A stretch of 64,000 nucleotides of DNA from Paracoccaceae bacterium (GTDB taxonomy: Bacteria > Pseudomonadota > Alphaproteobacteria > Rhodobacterales > Rhodobacteraceae): contig WGNF01000004.1 in the NCBI GenBank assembly GCA_016124615.1, positions 186,001 through 250,000 on the forward strand, written 5' to 3'. A program made the position numbers and the translations under genes. The notes below the pieces were generated by a model. The model was not told the origin of the DNA. It was given only the letters and a program-made list of their open reading frames with translations, and did not search any database. Numbering within the stretch: the stretch's first letter is position 1; each line of letters begins with the position of its first letter. Positions 17,711 through 26,201 of the stretch are shown piece after piece.

Positions 17711-18533
17711 GGCCGTCGCCGCCCTGATCCGGTCGCGCGCGGACAGCGAACCCGTGCGGCTGGGTCTGATCCTCGGCTCCGGCCTTGGCCATCTGGCGGG
17801 CGCGGTTGAAGGTGTTGCGATCCCCTACGCCGAATTGCCGGGGTTCCCGCATGCCGGTGTTTCGGGGCACAACGCCAACCTTGTCGTCGGTACGCTGGAG
17901 GGGGTGCGGGTCGCCGTCTTCGGCGGGCGCGAGCATTATTACGAAAAGGGCCGCGCTGACGCGATGCGGCTGCCGCTGGAGGTGTTGCGCGCACTCGGGG
18001 CCGATACGGTGATCGCCACCAACGCCGCCGGGTCGCTGCAAGCCGACATGCCGACCGGCGAGTTGATGCTGCTGAGCGACCACATCAACTTTTCGGGCCT
18101 GAACCCGCTGATTGGCGAGCCGACGGATGCCCGCTTCGTGCCGATGACGGCGGCCTATGATCCCGACATTCGCGCCGGGCTGCGCGACGCCGCCGCGGCC
18201 GAGGGCGTGACGCTGCACGAGGGCGTCTATGCCTGGTATTCCGGCCCCTCGTTCGAAACGCCCGCCGAAATCCGCGCGATCCGCATCCTGGGTGGCGATG
18301 CGGTCGGCATGTCGACCGTGCCAGAGGTGATCCTGGCGCGCTTCCTTGGCCTCCGGGTCGCGGCGATCTCGACTATCACCAACATGGCGGCCGGATTGGG
18401 GACGGAATCGATCAGCCACGAACACACCAAGGCAATGGCGCCACGGGGTGCTGCAAAACTCGAACGCGTGCTTCGACGATACTTGCAAAAAACGGAATGC
18501 GTGGTAGCTCTGGGTTCCACGCTTCCCCGATAA
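17694..18533 (+). CDS. Purine nucleoside phosphorylase, trimeric (PNP class II) type
   Basis: Cytosolic enzyme (279 aa) splitting inosine or guanosine with phosphate into base and ribose-1-phosphate. Motifs of the mammalian-type trimeric family are clear: LGLILGSGLGHLA, GREHYYEKG, TNAAGSL, SDHINFSGLNPLIG, YAWYSGPSFETPAEI, VGMSTVPEVILAR and TNMAAGL. The ATG at 17694 lies inside the permease gene behind GGAGGCGAG. The ABC importer upstream would supply nucleosides. A second, hexameric-type PNP is encoded at 28742. Confidence 0.94.
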   Translation: MSRNAEAVAALIRSRADSEPVRLGLILGSGLGHLAGAVEGVAIPYAELPGFPHAGVSGHNANLVVGTLEGVRVAVFGGREHYYEKGRADAMRLPLEVLRALGADTVIATNAAGSLQADMPTGELMLLSDHINFSGLNPLIGEPTDARFVPMTAAYDPDIRAGLRDAAAAEGVTLHEGVYAWYSGPSFETPAEIRAIRILGGDAVGMSTVPEVILARFLGLRVAAISTITNMAAGLGTESISHEHTKAMAPRGAAKLERVLRRYLQKTECVVALGSTLPR

Positions 18534-18587
18534 GACCACGGCCCGTCATCCGGCGGTCCTTCGCCCCGCCAGCCCGGACGGCCCGCC

Positions 18588-19517
18588 ATGCAGATTTACC
18601 TGCCCATCGCCGAGGTTTCCGTAAACATCTTCCTGCTGCTGAGTATCGGCGGCGGCGTTGGTCTGCTGTCGGGCATCTTCGGCGTGGGTGGCGGCTTTCT
18701 GATCACGCCGCTGCTGCTGTTCATCGGCATCCCGCCGGGCGTTGCCGTGGCGACCGGCGCCAATCAGGTGGTGGCGGCCTCGGTTTCCGGCCTGATGGTC
18801 CACATCCGCCGCCGCACCGTCGATTTCAAGATGGGCACGGTGATGCTGGTCGGCGGCTTTATCGGATCGAACATCGGCATCTACGTCTTCGAGCTGATGA
18901 AAAGGGCCGGGCAGACCGAGCTGTTCGTGCAGTTTTCCTATGTGTTCTTCATGGGCGCGATCGGCACCCTGATGTTTCAGGAAAGCTTTCGCGCCATCCG
19001 ACGCGGCCGCAGCGGGGCCGCTGCGCCCAAGGCCACCACCCAGCGCAACCGCCACAGCTGGGTGCAGCGCTGGCCGATGAAGATGAAGTTTCGCACCTCG
19101 GGCCTTTACATCAGCGTCTTCCCGCCGCTGCTGATCGGGCTGGTCGTGGGCTTTCTGTCGGCGACGATGGGCGTCGGCGGCGGCTTCATCATCGTGCCCG
19201 CGATGATCTACCTGCTGGGCATGAACACCCGCGTGGTGGTCGGCACCTCGCTGTTTCAGATCATCTTCGTCACCGCCTATTCGGTGATGGCGCACGCCAT
19301 CGCCAACCAGTCGGTCGACATGGCGCTGGCGGTGCTGCTGATCGTCGGCGGCGTCGTGGGCGCGCAGATCGGCACCATCATCGGCTTCCGGCTGAAGGCC
19401 GAGCAGTTGCGCATCCTGCTGGCGATCCTCGTGCTGGCGGTCAGCGTGAAGATCGGCCTCGACCTTGTGTTGACGCCCGGCGACCTGTTCTCGATCCGCT
19501 CGGTGAACCACCCATGA
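18588..19517 (+). CDS. TauE/SafE-family membrane transporter
   Basis: Polytopic membrane protein (309 aa, about 8 helices) with the two homologous halves of the TauE/SafE/TSUP family. The GIFGVGGGFLITPLLL motif near residue 28 is matched by ATMGVGGGFIIVPAMIYL near 198. Related proteins export sulfite, sulfoacetate or other organosulfur anions. The next gene overlaps by 4 nt (ATGA) and encodes the TIGR02186 protein that commonly accompanies this transporter in alphaproteobacteria. The substrate is not determinable here. Confidence 0.92.
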   Translation: MQIYLPIAEVSVNIFLLLSIGGGVGLLSGIFGVGGGFLITPLLLFIGIPPGVAVATGANQVVAASVSGLMVHIRRRTVDFKMGTVMLVGGFIGSNIGIYVFELMKRAGQTELFVQFSYVFFMGAIGTLMFQESFRAIRRGRSGAAAPKATTQRNRHSWVQRWPMKMKFRTSGLYISVFPPLLIGLVVGFLSATMGVGGGFIIVPAMIYLLGMNTRVVVGTSLFQIIFVTAYSVMAHAIANQSVDMALAVLLIVGGVVGAQIGTIIGFRLKAEQLRILLAILVLAVSVKIGLDLVLTPGDLFSIRSVNHP

Positions 19518-20278
19518 TCCGCGCAATCCTGCTGTTGCTCGCCCTCGGCCTTGCCCGCCCCGCCCTTGCCGACGAACAGGTCGTGGCGGGGCTGAGCGAG
19601 AACCAGATCGCGATCACCGCCAACTTCAACGGTTCCGACATTCTGGTGTTCGGCGCAGTGAAACGCGACGCCCCGATCCCGGTAGACAAGCCCTTGCAGG
19701 TGATCATCACGCTGGAAGGGCCGCCGAACCCGGTCGACATCAGCCGCAAGGGCCATGTCTACGGCATCTGGATCAACACGCAGAAGGTCCGCATCGCGGC
19801 GGCCCCGGCGTTCTATGCCATCGCCACCTCGGGCCCGCTTGGCGAGGTTCTCTCGCAGACCGACGATTTGCGCTACAAGATCACCATCCCGCAGGCGATT
19901 CAGGACGCGGGCATCGCCGATCAGGCCACCGACGCCCAGACCTTTGTCGACGCGCTGATCCGCATCCGCAAGGAAGAGGGGCTCTACGTGCTCGATCAGG
20001 GCACGGTCAGCCTTGACCAGTCGACGCTGTTTCGCACCGACATCAAGCTGCCCGCCAACCTGACCGACGGGCTTTATACCGCGCGCATCTTCCTGACGCG
20101 GGGCGGCAAGGTCGTGGCCACGCACGAGTCCGACGTGCTGGTGCAAAAGGCGGGGCTGGAACGCTGGCTCTACCGGCTGGCGCAGGACAACCCGCCGGCT
20201 TACGGATTGCTGTCGCTGCTGATCGCGATCGCGGCGGGCTGGATCGCCTCGGCGGCCTTCCGGCTGGTCAAGCGGTAA
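19514..20278 (+). CDS. TIGR02186 family periplasmic protein with C-terminal membrane anchor
   Basis: Conserved alphaproteobacterial protein (254 aa). An N-terminal signal peptide (LLLLALGLARPALA) precedes a soluble domain starting VVAGLSENQIAITANFNGSD with ILVFGAV. A C-terminal helix (about residues 228-248) ends in a basic VKR tail. It is translationally coupled to the TauE-like exporter, so it is probably an accessory subunit. The biochemical role is unknown. The frame is open far upstream of 19514, but that part is out-of-frame shadow of the exporter gene. Confidence 0.85.
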   Translation: MIRAILLLLALGLARPALADEQVVAGLSENQIAITANFNGSDILVFGAVKRDAPIPVDKPLQVIITLEGPPNPVDISRKGHVYGIWINTQKVRIAAAPAFYAIATSGPLGEVLSQTDDLRYKITIPQAIQDAGIADQATDAQTFVDALIRIRKEEGLYVLDQGTVSLDQSTLFRTDIKLPANLTDGLYTARIFLTRGGKVVATHESDVLVQKAGLERWLYRLAQDNPPAYGLLSLLIAIAAGWIASAAFRLVKR

Positions 20279-20281
20279 GCA

Positions 20282-21019
20282 TCAGCCGCGCCCGACGAAG
20301 GGCATCCTGGTCGCCATGATCGTCATGAACTGCACGTTGGTGGACAGCGGCAGGGCGGCCATGTGCAGCACCGCCTCGGCCACCTCGCGCGCATCCATCA
20401 TCGCTTCGGCGCGAATGCTGCCGTCGGCCTGCGGCACGCCCTTGGCCATCTTTGCCGCCATCTCGGTCGCGGCGTTGCCAATGTCGATCTGACCGCAGGC
20501 GATATCGAACGGGCGACCGTCAAGCGAGAGGGTCTTGGTCAGCCCGGTGATGGCGTGCTTGGTGGCGGTGTAGGCGACCGAACCGGGGCGCGGCGCGTGG
20601 GCGGAGATTGAGCCGTTGTTGATGATCCGCCCGCCCTGCGGCGCCTGTGCCCGCATCTGGCGAAACGCCGCCCGGGCGCAGTAGAACATGCCGTTGAGGT
20701 TGACCGAGACAGTGGCGTGCCAGTCATCGAGCGAAATTTCGTCGATCAGACCCGCCGGGCGCGAAATGCCCGCGTTGTTGAAAAGCGCGTCGATCCGGCC
20801 GAACCGCGCCACCGCCGCAGCAAATGCCGCATCGACCGCAGCCGGATCGGCGACGTCGCAGGGCAGCGAAACCGCGCCCGGATGCGCCGCCGCGATATCC
20901 TCCAGCGGTTCGGCGCGCCGCGCGATCAGCCCGACCTGCCAGCCCGCCTCCAGAAACCGCAGCGCCGTAGCCTGACCGATGCCCGCACTGGCGCCGGTGA
21001 TCAGGATGCTGCGCGTCAT
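20282..21019 (-). CDS. Short-chain dehydrogenase/reductase
   Basis: Classical SDR (245 aa). It has the cofactor loop TGASAGIG (residues 8-15), NNAG at 81-84, a catalytic Ser at about 137, and Tyr150/Lys154 in YTATK. Arg34/Arg35 after the second strand suggests NADP(H) preference. It sits one base after a stand-alone Lrp-type domain gene on the same strand, so the two may be co-transcribed. Substrate unknown. Confidence 0.9.
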   Translation of the reverse strand: MTRSILITGASAGIGQATALRFLEAGWQVGLIARRAEPLEDIAAAHPGAVSLPCDVADPAAVDAAFAAAVARFGRIDALFNNAGISRPAGLIDEISLDDWHATVSVNLNGMFYCARAAFRQMRAQAPQGGRIINNGSISAHAPRPGSVAYTATKHAITGLTKTLSLDGRPFDIACGQIDIGNAATEMAAKMAKGVPQADGSIRAEAMMDAREVAEAVLHMAALPLSTNVQFMTIMATRMPFVGRG

Positions 21020-21020
21020 C

Positions 21021-21257
21021 CTAGAAAGCCTTGAACGTCATCGTGGTCAGGGTGCGCACGATGCCGGGAATGTCGAACAACTTTTCCGACAGGAAGTGAC
21101 CGACGTCCGCCTCGTCCGGGATGTAGACCTTGGCGATCAGGTCATATTCGCCCGAGGTCGAGTATAGCTCGCTGACCACTTCGCGGTCATAGATCGCGTC
21201 GGCGACCTCGTAGGTCTTGCCGGGGGTGCAGCGGAACTGGACAAAGACGCAGCGCAT
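21021..21257 (-). CDS. Stand-alone Lrp/AsnC ligand-binding (RAM) domain protein
   Basis: A 78-aa protein consisting only of the effector-binding half of Lrp/AsnC regulators: RCVFVQFRCTPGKTYEVADA, then SGEYDLIAKVYI and IPGIVRTLTTMTF. No helix-turn-helix is present or encoded nearby in frame. ATG at 21257 is preceded by GGAGG with good spacing; an upstream start would add six residues without a ribosome site. Such RAM-only proteins can bind amino acids and oligomerise; regulatory partner unknown. Immediately upstream of the SDR gene. Confidence 0.88.
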   Translation of the reverse strand: MRCVFVQFRCTPGKTYEVADAIYDREVVSELYSTSGEYDLIAKVYIPDEADVGHFLSEKLFDIPGIVRTLTTMTFKAF

Positions 21258-21317
21258 TCGGGCCTCCAAACTCATTCGTGCGCAGACTAGGACGAAGCCG
21301 CCCGCCCGGCCAGAGGC

Positions 21318-22838
21318 TTATTCCGCCTCAAGTTCCAGCGGCGCGGTGCCGCCCGCCAGATCGTCGATGCCCAAGGGCGCGGTGGGCCGCGCCAGCCGGT
21401 TGCGCACCACCCACATCAGCCGCCGTTCGGCCCGCGTGATCGCGACATAGGCCAGCCGTTTCCACAGCGGCACGCCCGCCTCGCTGCGCCCCGATTGCGC
21501 GGCGGCGTAGAGGTCGGGGGCAAAGACCTGAACGGTATCCCACTGGCTGCCTTGCGCCTTGTGGATCGTCACCGCGGCACCGTGCAGGAAGGCGGCGCCC
21601 ATGCGTGCGGCGAAGGGGATGAAGGGTTCCTCTTCGTCGGGCAGTTCGATCTTGATGATCGAGGCGGCCGACAGCCGCGGCTCTTCAGCGCCCAGCACGT
21701 AAAGCCGGGAAAAACCCGGCTTGCGCCCCGGCCCGAGGTAGATCACCTGCGCGCCCTTGATCAGCCCGCGCGCCTCAAGGTCGATGCGCTTTTTGCGGTG
21801 CTTCAGCGGCAGCTCGATGCCATCGCAGATCAGCGGCTCACCCGGCAGCAATTCGTCCAGCGGCGCCTCATACGCAGCCCGGAAGGCCTGGATCAGCCGG
21901 ATACGGGTGACGTTGCGCCAGACCAGAACGGGGCTGCGCGCCATCAGCTCGGCCTCGACCCGCTGCGCCACGACCACCCGTTCATCCCGCCGCGCGGCGT
22001 CTTCGACCAGCTGCTCGAAGCCGTCAAAGCCAAGCTCGGGGTCGGCCAGCGCATGGGCAAGGTCAAGGATCGGGTTGTCTTCGGCCTGCCGGTGGATGCG
22101 GTGCAGCACCAGCCTGCGCGCCTCGGGCAGCTTGTCGAACACCATCTCGCCCGACGAACCCACCGGGGCCAGCTGCGCGGGGTCGCCGAACAGCACCAGC
22201 GTCGGAAAGATCTCGCGCAGGTCTTCCAGCTGCCGCTCGTCCAGCATCGAGCTTTCGTCGACGAAGCCGATATCCAGCGGCTCTTCGCGCCGTTTCCAGC
22301 CCTTGATGAAGTCCGAGCCGCGCAGGCCCGCCGCCGCCAAAGCGCCGGGGATCGACTTGACCGCATCGTAGAACGCCTTGGCGCGGTCGAGCGCGACATC
22401 GGTCAGCCCTTCGACCACCGGCCGTTCGCCCTGCCCCGCCAGCCACTCGGCGATGCGTTCGTATTGCGGGTCATAGACTGGGGTGTAGAGGATGCGGTGG
22501 ATCGTGGTCGCCGGAACGCCCCGGTTGCGCAGGACGCTCGCCGCCTTGTTGGTGGGCGCGAGAATCGCAAGGGTGCGGCGGTCCTTGCGCTTGCGCCCCT
22601 CGTAATCGCCAGAAACGGTCTCGACGCCCGCGTCGTGCAGCGCCTTGTACAGGCTACCCAGCAGCATCGTCTTGCCCGAGCCTGCCTTGCCGACCACCGC
22701 CAGCACGGTCGCCTTGCCGGGCGCATCTGGCGACAGCGTGCCCTCGTCAGGGTCGACGCCCGCCGCCCGCAGCACCTCGGCCAGGCGATCCCAGGCATCG
22801 GCCTGATCCTCGGAAAACGTGAGCACGGGCAAGGTCAT
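21318..22838 (-). CDS. RecD-like superfamily 1 DNA helicase
   Basis: ATP-dependent helicase-type protein (506 aa). Motif I is GKAGSGKT (50-57), motif II FVDESSMLD, motif III GDPAQLAPVG, and the C-terminal UvrD_C_2 region carries TIHKAQGSQW and YVAITRAERR. This matches RecD/RecD2-type helicases but without a long N-terminal region. It stands alone, not beside recB or recC. Likely role is DNA repair or processing; 5'-3' polarity is inferred from the RecD relationship. Confidence 0.9.
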   Translation of the reverse strand: MTLPVLTFSEDQADAWDRLAEVLRAAGVDPDEGTLSPDAPGKATVLAVVGKAGSGKTMLLGSLYKALHDAGVETVSGDYEGRKRKDRRTLAILAPTNKAASVLRNRGVPATTIHRILYTPVYDPQYERIAEWLAGQGERPVVEGLTDVALDRAKAFYDAVKSIPGALAAAGLRGSDFIKGWKRREEPLDIGFVDESSMLDERQLEDLREIFPTLVLFGDPAQLAPVGSSGEMVFDKLPEARRLVLHRIHRQAEDNPILDLAHALADPELGFDGFEQLVEDAARRDERVVVAQRVEAELMARSPVLVWRNVTRIRLIQAFRAAYEAPLDELLPGEPLICDGIELPLKHRKKRIDLEARGLIKGAQVIYLGPGRKPGFSRLYVLGAEEPRLSAASIIKIELPDEEEPFIPFAARMGAAFLHGAAVTIHKAQGSQWDTVQVFAPDLYAAAQSGRSEAGVPLWKRLAYVAITRAERRLMWVVRNRLARPTAPLGIDDLAGGTAPLELEAE

Positions 22839-22879
22839 GGCCGGACCTTACAGAACCGCGCGCGGCGCCGCCAGTCAGC

Positions 22880-23053
22880 TCAGCCGGGGGGCGGGGCTTG
22901 CGGCTTTCGGGTGGTGGAAAGGGGGCGGGCCGCCAGTTCGGCCCGCGCGGTGCGCAACGTCTCATCGGTCTTGGCGGCCAGCGTCGGCAGATCGTTCTGC
23001 GTGGCATAGGCCCGCAGGTCGGCCAGCACATCCAAGATCCATTCATGCCCCAT
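22880..23053 (-). CDS. Small conserved hypothetical protein
   Basis: A 57-aa protein starting MGHEWILDVLADLRAYA, with a predicted amphipathic helical body (residues 3-45) and a Pro-rich tail. It lies just upstream of the helicase gene on the same strand (41-nt gap) and may be co-transcribed. I recall similar small proteins in Rhodobacteraceae but know no function. Start chosen at 23053 behind AAGGCGG; the open frame extends 10 codons further upstream. Confidence 0.55.
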   Translation of the reverse strand: MGHEWILDVLADLRAYATQNDLPTLAAKTDETLRTARAELAARPLSTTRKPQAPPPG

Positions 23054-23125
23054 GCGCCCGCCTTGACCTAGCTGAGCAAGCACAAGGCAATTGCGTTAAC
23101 AATCCGCTAACACTCTGCCGCGTGA

Positions 23126-23156
23126 ACAGACTGTCGCCGATTTGGCGACAGTCTGT
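23126..23156. terminator. Strong 13-bp hairpin after ccrA
   Basis: ACAGACTGTCGCC (23126-23138) and GGCGACAGTCTGT (23144-23156) form a perfect stem with a 5-nt loop, 9 nt beyond the ccrA stop on its transcribed strand. There is no T-run, so it may stabilise the mRNA 3' end rather than terminate intrinsically. Confidence 0.5.
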
Positions 23157-23164
23157 CGCTCAAC

Positions 23165-24457
23165 TCAGATCGCCGGACCGGCCTCCAGTGCATCCTCGAA
23201 GGTGCGCAGCCCGGCGCGGGGCGACTGCACCAGCACGGCCATATTGCCCGGCTTGTGCAGGTTCTTGCGCATCTTCACATGCGCCGCCGGAATCTCGGCC
23301 CAGGGGAACACCTCGGACATCGCCGGGTCCAGCCGCCGTTCCAGCATCAGCTTGTTTGCGGCGCTGGCCTGCTTGAGGTTGGCGAAGTGGCTGCCCTGCA
23401 CCCGCTTCTGGTGCATCCACAGATAGCGCACATCGAAGGTCAGGTTGTAGCCGGTGGTTCCGGCGCAGATCACCACCATGCCGCCGCGCTTCACCACGAA
23501 GACCGAGACCGGGAAGGTCGCCTCGCCCGGATGCTCGAACACCATGTCGACGTTGTTGCCCTTGCCGGTGATTTCCCAGATCGCCTTGCCGAACTTGCGC
23601 GTCTCGTTGAACCAGGCCTTGTATTCCGGCGTGTTGACCGTCGGCATCTGGCCCCAGCAGGCGAATTCCTTGCGGTTGATAACACCCTTGGCACCCATCG
23701 ACATGACGAATTCGCGCTTGTCCTCTTCCGAGATCACGCCGATCGCATTGGCCCCCGCCGCGTTGATCAACTGGATCGCATAAGACCCAAGGCCACCCGA
23801 GGCGCCCCAGACCAGCACGTTGTCGCCCGGCTTCAGAATATGCGGCCGGTGCCCGAACAGCATCCGGTAGGCGGTGGCCAGCGTCAGGGTGTAGCAGGCC
23901 GATTCCTCCCACGTCAGATGGCGGGGCCGGGGCATCAGTTGCTGCGCCTGCACGCGGGTGAACTGCGCAAAGCTGCCATCCGGCGTCTCATAGCCCCAGA
24001 TGCGCTGGCTGGGCGAGAACATCGGATCGCCGCCGTTGCACTCTTCATCGTCGCCATCGTCCTGGTTGCAGTGGATCACCACCTCATCGCCGACTTTCCA
24101 GCGTTTCACCTTGTCGCCGACCGCCCAGACGATGCCCGACGCATCGCTGCCTGCGATGTGGTAGGGCTGGCCGTGACCGTCGAACGGGCTGATCGGGGTG
24201 CCCAGGGCGGCCCAGACGCCGTTGTAATTGACCCCCGCCGCCATCACGAGCACCAGCACCTCGTGGCTGTCGATCTTCCAGGTATCGACCACCTCGACCT
24301 GCATCGCGGTATCCGGCTCGCCGTGGCGTTCGCGCCGGATCGCCCATGCGTACATCTTGGCCGGCACATGGCCCAGCGGCGGCATTTCACCCAGCTCGTA
24401 CAGATCTTTCACCGGCGCCTCGTAGGGAACGATGCCGGGGGCGGTGTCGAGTGCCAT
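23165..24457 (-). CDS. ccrA: Crotonyl-CoA carboxylase/reductase
   Basis: Key enzyme of the ethylmalonyl-CoA pathway, reductively carboxylating crotonyl-CoA with NADPH and CO2 to (2S)-ethylmalonyl-CoA (430 aa). It closely follows the Rhodobacter sphaeroides enzyme: GEMPPLGHVPAKMYAWAIRR at the N-terminus, AAGVNYNGVWAALG, HIAGSDASGIVWAVGDKV, the nucleotide-binding WGASGGLGSYAIQLINAAGA, and FEHPGEATFPVSVFVV. MDR-family fold. ATG at 24457 (MALDTAPG) has GGAG at ideal spacing and matches the known N-terminus; two upstream in-frame ATGs are less likely. Other pathway genes in the window are ecm, mcl2 and mch. Confidence 0.97.
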   Translation of the reverse strand: MALDTAPGIVPYEAPVKDLYELGEMPPLGHVPAKMYAWAIRRERHGEPDTAMQVEVVDTWKIDSHEVLVLVMAAGVNYNGVWAALGTPISPFDGHGQPYHIAGSDASGIVWAVGDKVKRWKVGDEVVIHCNQDDGDDEECNGGDPMFSPSQRIWGYETPDGSFAQFTRVQAQQLMPRPRHLTWEESACYTLTLATAYRMLFGHRPHILKPGDNVLVWGASGGLGSYAIQLINAAGANAIGVISEEDKREFVMSMGAKGVINRKEFACWGQMPTVNTPEYKAWFNETRKFGKAIWEITGKGNNVDMVFEHPGEATFPVSVFVVKRGGMVVICAGTTGYNLTFDVRYLWMHQKRVQGSHFANLKQASAANKLMLERRLDPAMSEVFPWAEIPAAHVKMRKNLHKPGNMAVLVQSPRAGLRTFEDALEAGPAI

Positions 24458-24751
24458 CTTCGTCTCCATCCTTCGGTGCCGCACCGCAGAATCGGGGCGG
24501 CCATCTCAGACTGGAATACGAACGGATGCGCAATAATGCAATGGGCGTGGCATTGTTTTTGTAATTTTATGTCTCACAGGCGGCGAAACATCGCCGTTTT
24601 CCCGATGTTCCCACAGGATTTACGCCGCGGATGCAGCCTGACCGTCCGAAAATGGGAGTGACGGAACGATAGGACGCGCCGCTGCCCTCCGCGATCGACC
24701 CGCGGAACGCCGGTTCGGATCCCGTTGGCAGCATCCAACCAAGGCGCAGCC

Positions 24752-25456
24752 TCAATGATGGCCGTGGTGCTTCCGCGACTTCAGCAATTCGATCACGTCC
24801 AGCTCGACCTTGAATTCGTAGTCGCGCCCATTGAGACTTGCTTCGCCGCTCAACCCCGGCACGCCAAGCGGCGTCTTTACCCCCGCACCGTGATCGAGGA
24901 TCTTGAAGGAAAGCCCATCGACGCCCGGCACCGGAATGTCGTGCCCCTTGATCAGGTCGAAAGCCAGCGTTCTGGTGCGCTGGTTGGCAAGAATCGGAGT
25001 CAGCATGCCGCCAAGCACGACGGTGGACATCGAAACCATCACGGCCTTGTCGCCCGCCGACCCCTCTTTCCAGTTCGTCTCAAGGTTCTTGAGCTGGCGC
25101 AGCGCCTCGTCATGCACCTGCGTGACCAGCGACTGCATCGCCGGAACCTTGTAGACCGCCCGAAGCGCATCCGACACGTCGCCCGCGCGGGGAACCAAAG
25201 GCCCGGCGTTCAGCGTCCAGGGCGGGGTTGGCGCCCCGCTGCCCGGTGTCAGCGTCCACGGCGCAAGTGCCGACGGTGACGGCATCTCGCTCAACTGCAA
25301 CATCAGCAGCGGCGCGATGGTGTGGAAGTTCGGACTGAGCCAGAGGTTGATCCCCTGCCGCGCGGCCATCTGCGCCTGTAGCAGGGCAATCGAAGCCTCG
25401 ATATCGGGATCGAGGTGAAGGGTCGTATCCATCAGTTTGAAACGCGGCGGAGGCAT
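24752..25456 (-). CDS. Hypothetical protein with histidine-rich C-terminus
   Basis: No family recognised (234 aa). The N-terminus is MPPPRFKLMDTTLHLDPDIEASI, with no signal peptide. A Pro/Trp-rich centre holds a duplicated short motif (PWTLTPG and PWTLNAG, about residues 75-95). A helical stretch and a segment with hydrophobic VMVSMSTVVLGGMLTPIL follow. The last residues are KSRKHHGHH, a possible metal-binding tail. Start chosen at 25456 behind TTTGGAG; the frame is open to 25591. It lies between ccrA and ecm together with the next small secreted-protein gene. Confidence 0.6.
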   Translation of the reverse strand: MPPPRFKLMDTTLHLDPDIEASIALLQAQMAARQGINLWLSPNFHTIAPLLMLQLSEMPSPSALAPWTLTPGSGAPTPPWTLNAGPLVPRAGDVSDALRAVYKVPAMQSLVTQVHDEALRQLKNLETNWKEGSAGDKAVMVSMSTVVLGGMLTPILANQRTRTLAFDLIKGHDIPVPGVDGLSFKILDHGAGVKTPLGVPGLSGEASLNGRDYEFKVELDVIELLKSRKHHGHH

Positions 25457-25629
25457 TGAGGCAGCTCCAAATGGGATTTGCGGGCACTCGCAAAGCCAGA
25501 CCACCCGCCAGGGCGGTCGTGCATTTTCGGCAAACAAGAACGAGACAGCGGGGAATGGCAAAACGATACGCCCGCCCCGCCCGCTTTGCAATGACGCAAA
25601 CGTGAAGGGCGAGCGGCGCGATCAGCAGG

Positions 25630-25962
25630 TCAGTTGATCGTCCAGGTTCCGACGGTGCAGACGTTGATGCCGCGCTTGATCACCTTGTCGCCGTCCGCGA
25701 ACACGGCCTTGAGGTCGTATTTGCAGTAGCCGGTGCCGTCGTCGAAGTTCACGTTCACCGATTGGCCCGACCGAAGCTCGTCGCCACCAAGGATGTCTTC
25801 TTCCCACGAATCCGAACCGACGTTGGAGCCGTAGAGCGAAACCATCGTCACGCCGGTCTTGTTGACCACCTTCACATGCCGGTCCTGCGCGACCGCAGGG
25901 AACGCCGTTGCCACAACAAGGGCACACACCGCGAAGGCGCGGGCGACTGTAGGTGCAATCAT
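25630..25962 (-). CDS. Small secreted protein of unknown function
   Basis: A 110-aa protein with a clear Sec signal peptide (hydrophobic VARAFAVCALVVATAFPAVA, cleavage near AVAQ). The mature domain of about 85 aa begins HVKVVNKTGVTMVSLYGSN and contains WEEDILGGDELRSGQSV and DDGTGYCKYDLKAVF. Two cysteines (in GYCKYD and NVCTVG) could form a disulfide. A strong GGAGG site precedes ATG 25962, so the longer open frame to 26199 is rejected. The fold looks like an all-beta periplasmic domain; similar small proteins occur in other alphaproteobacteria, function unknown. Confidence 0.75.
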   Translation of the reverse strand: MIAPTVARAFAVCALVVATAFPAVAQDRHVKVVNKTGVTMVSLYGSNVGSDSWEEDILGGDELRSGQSVNVNFDDGTGYCKYDLKAVFADGDKVIKRGINVCTVGTWTIN

Positions 25963-26201
25963 TTTTTCCTCCAATGAAATCGGGCGCCGGTCTGCCGATG
26001 CGCCTGTCTGGATCATGTTCCAAACGGCGCGGAAATCAACACGAATCCGTGATTCATTGTGATGTTGATGTGATCGCAAGGTCAGTTTGACGGCACCGGG
26101 GACGGCGATAATTGCCGCAACGCAGCGAATTGACAAAGACACAAAATTCTCCATATGAAGATGATGCAGCAAGAATGTTACCAAAGCGACCCGAGGCAAC
26201 G

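Noticed and set aside
18497..19513. Long open extension ahead of the TIGR02186 gene in the same frame
   Set aside because: It overlaps the TauE-like gene out of frame and reads as Arg-rich noise; the real start is ATG 19514.
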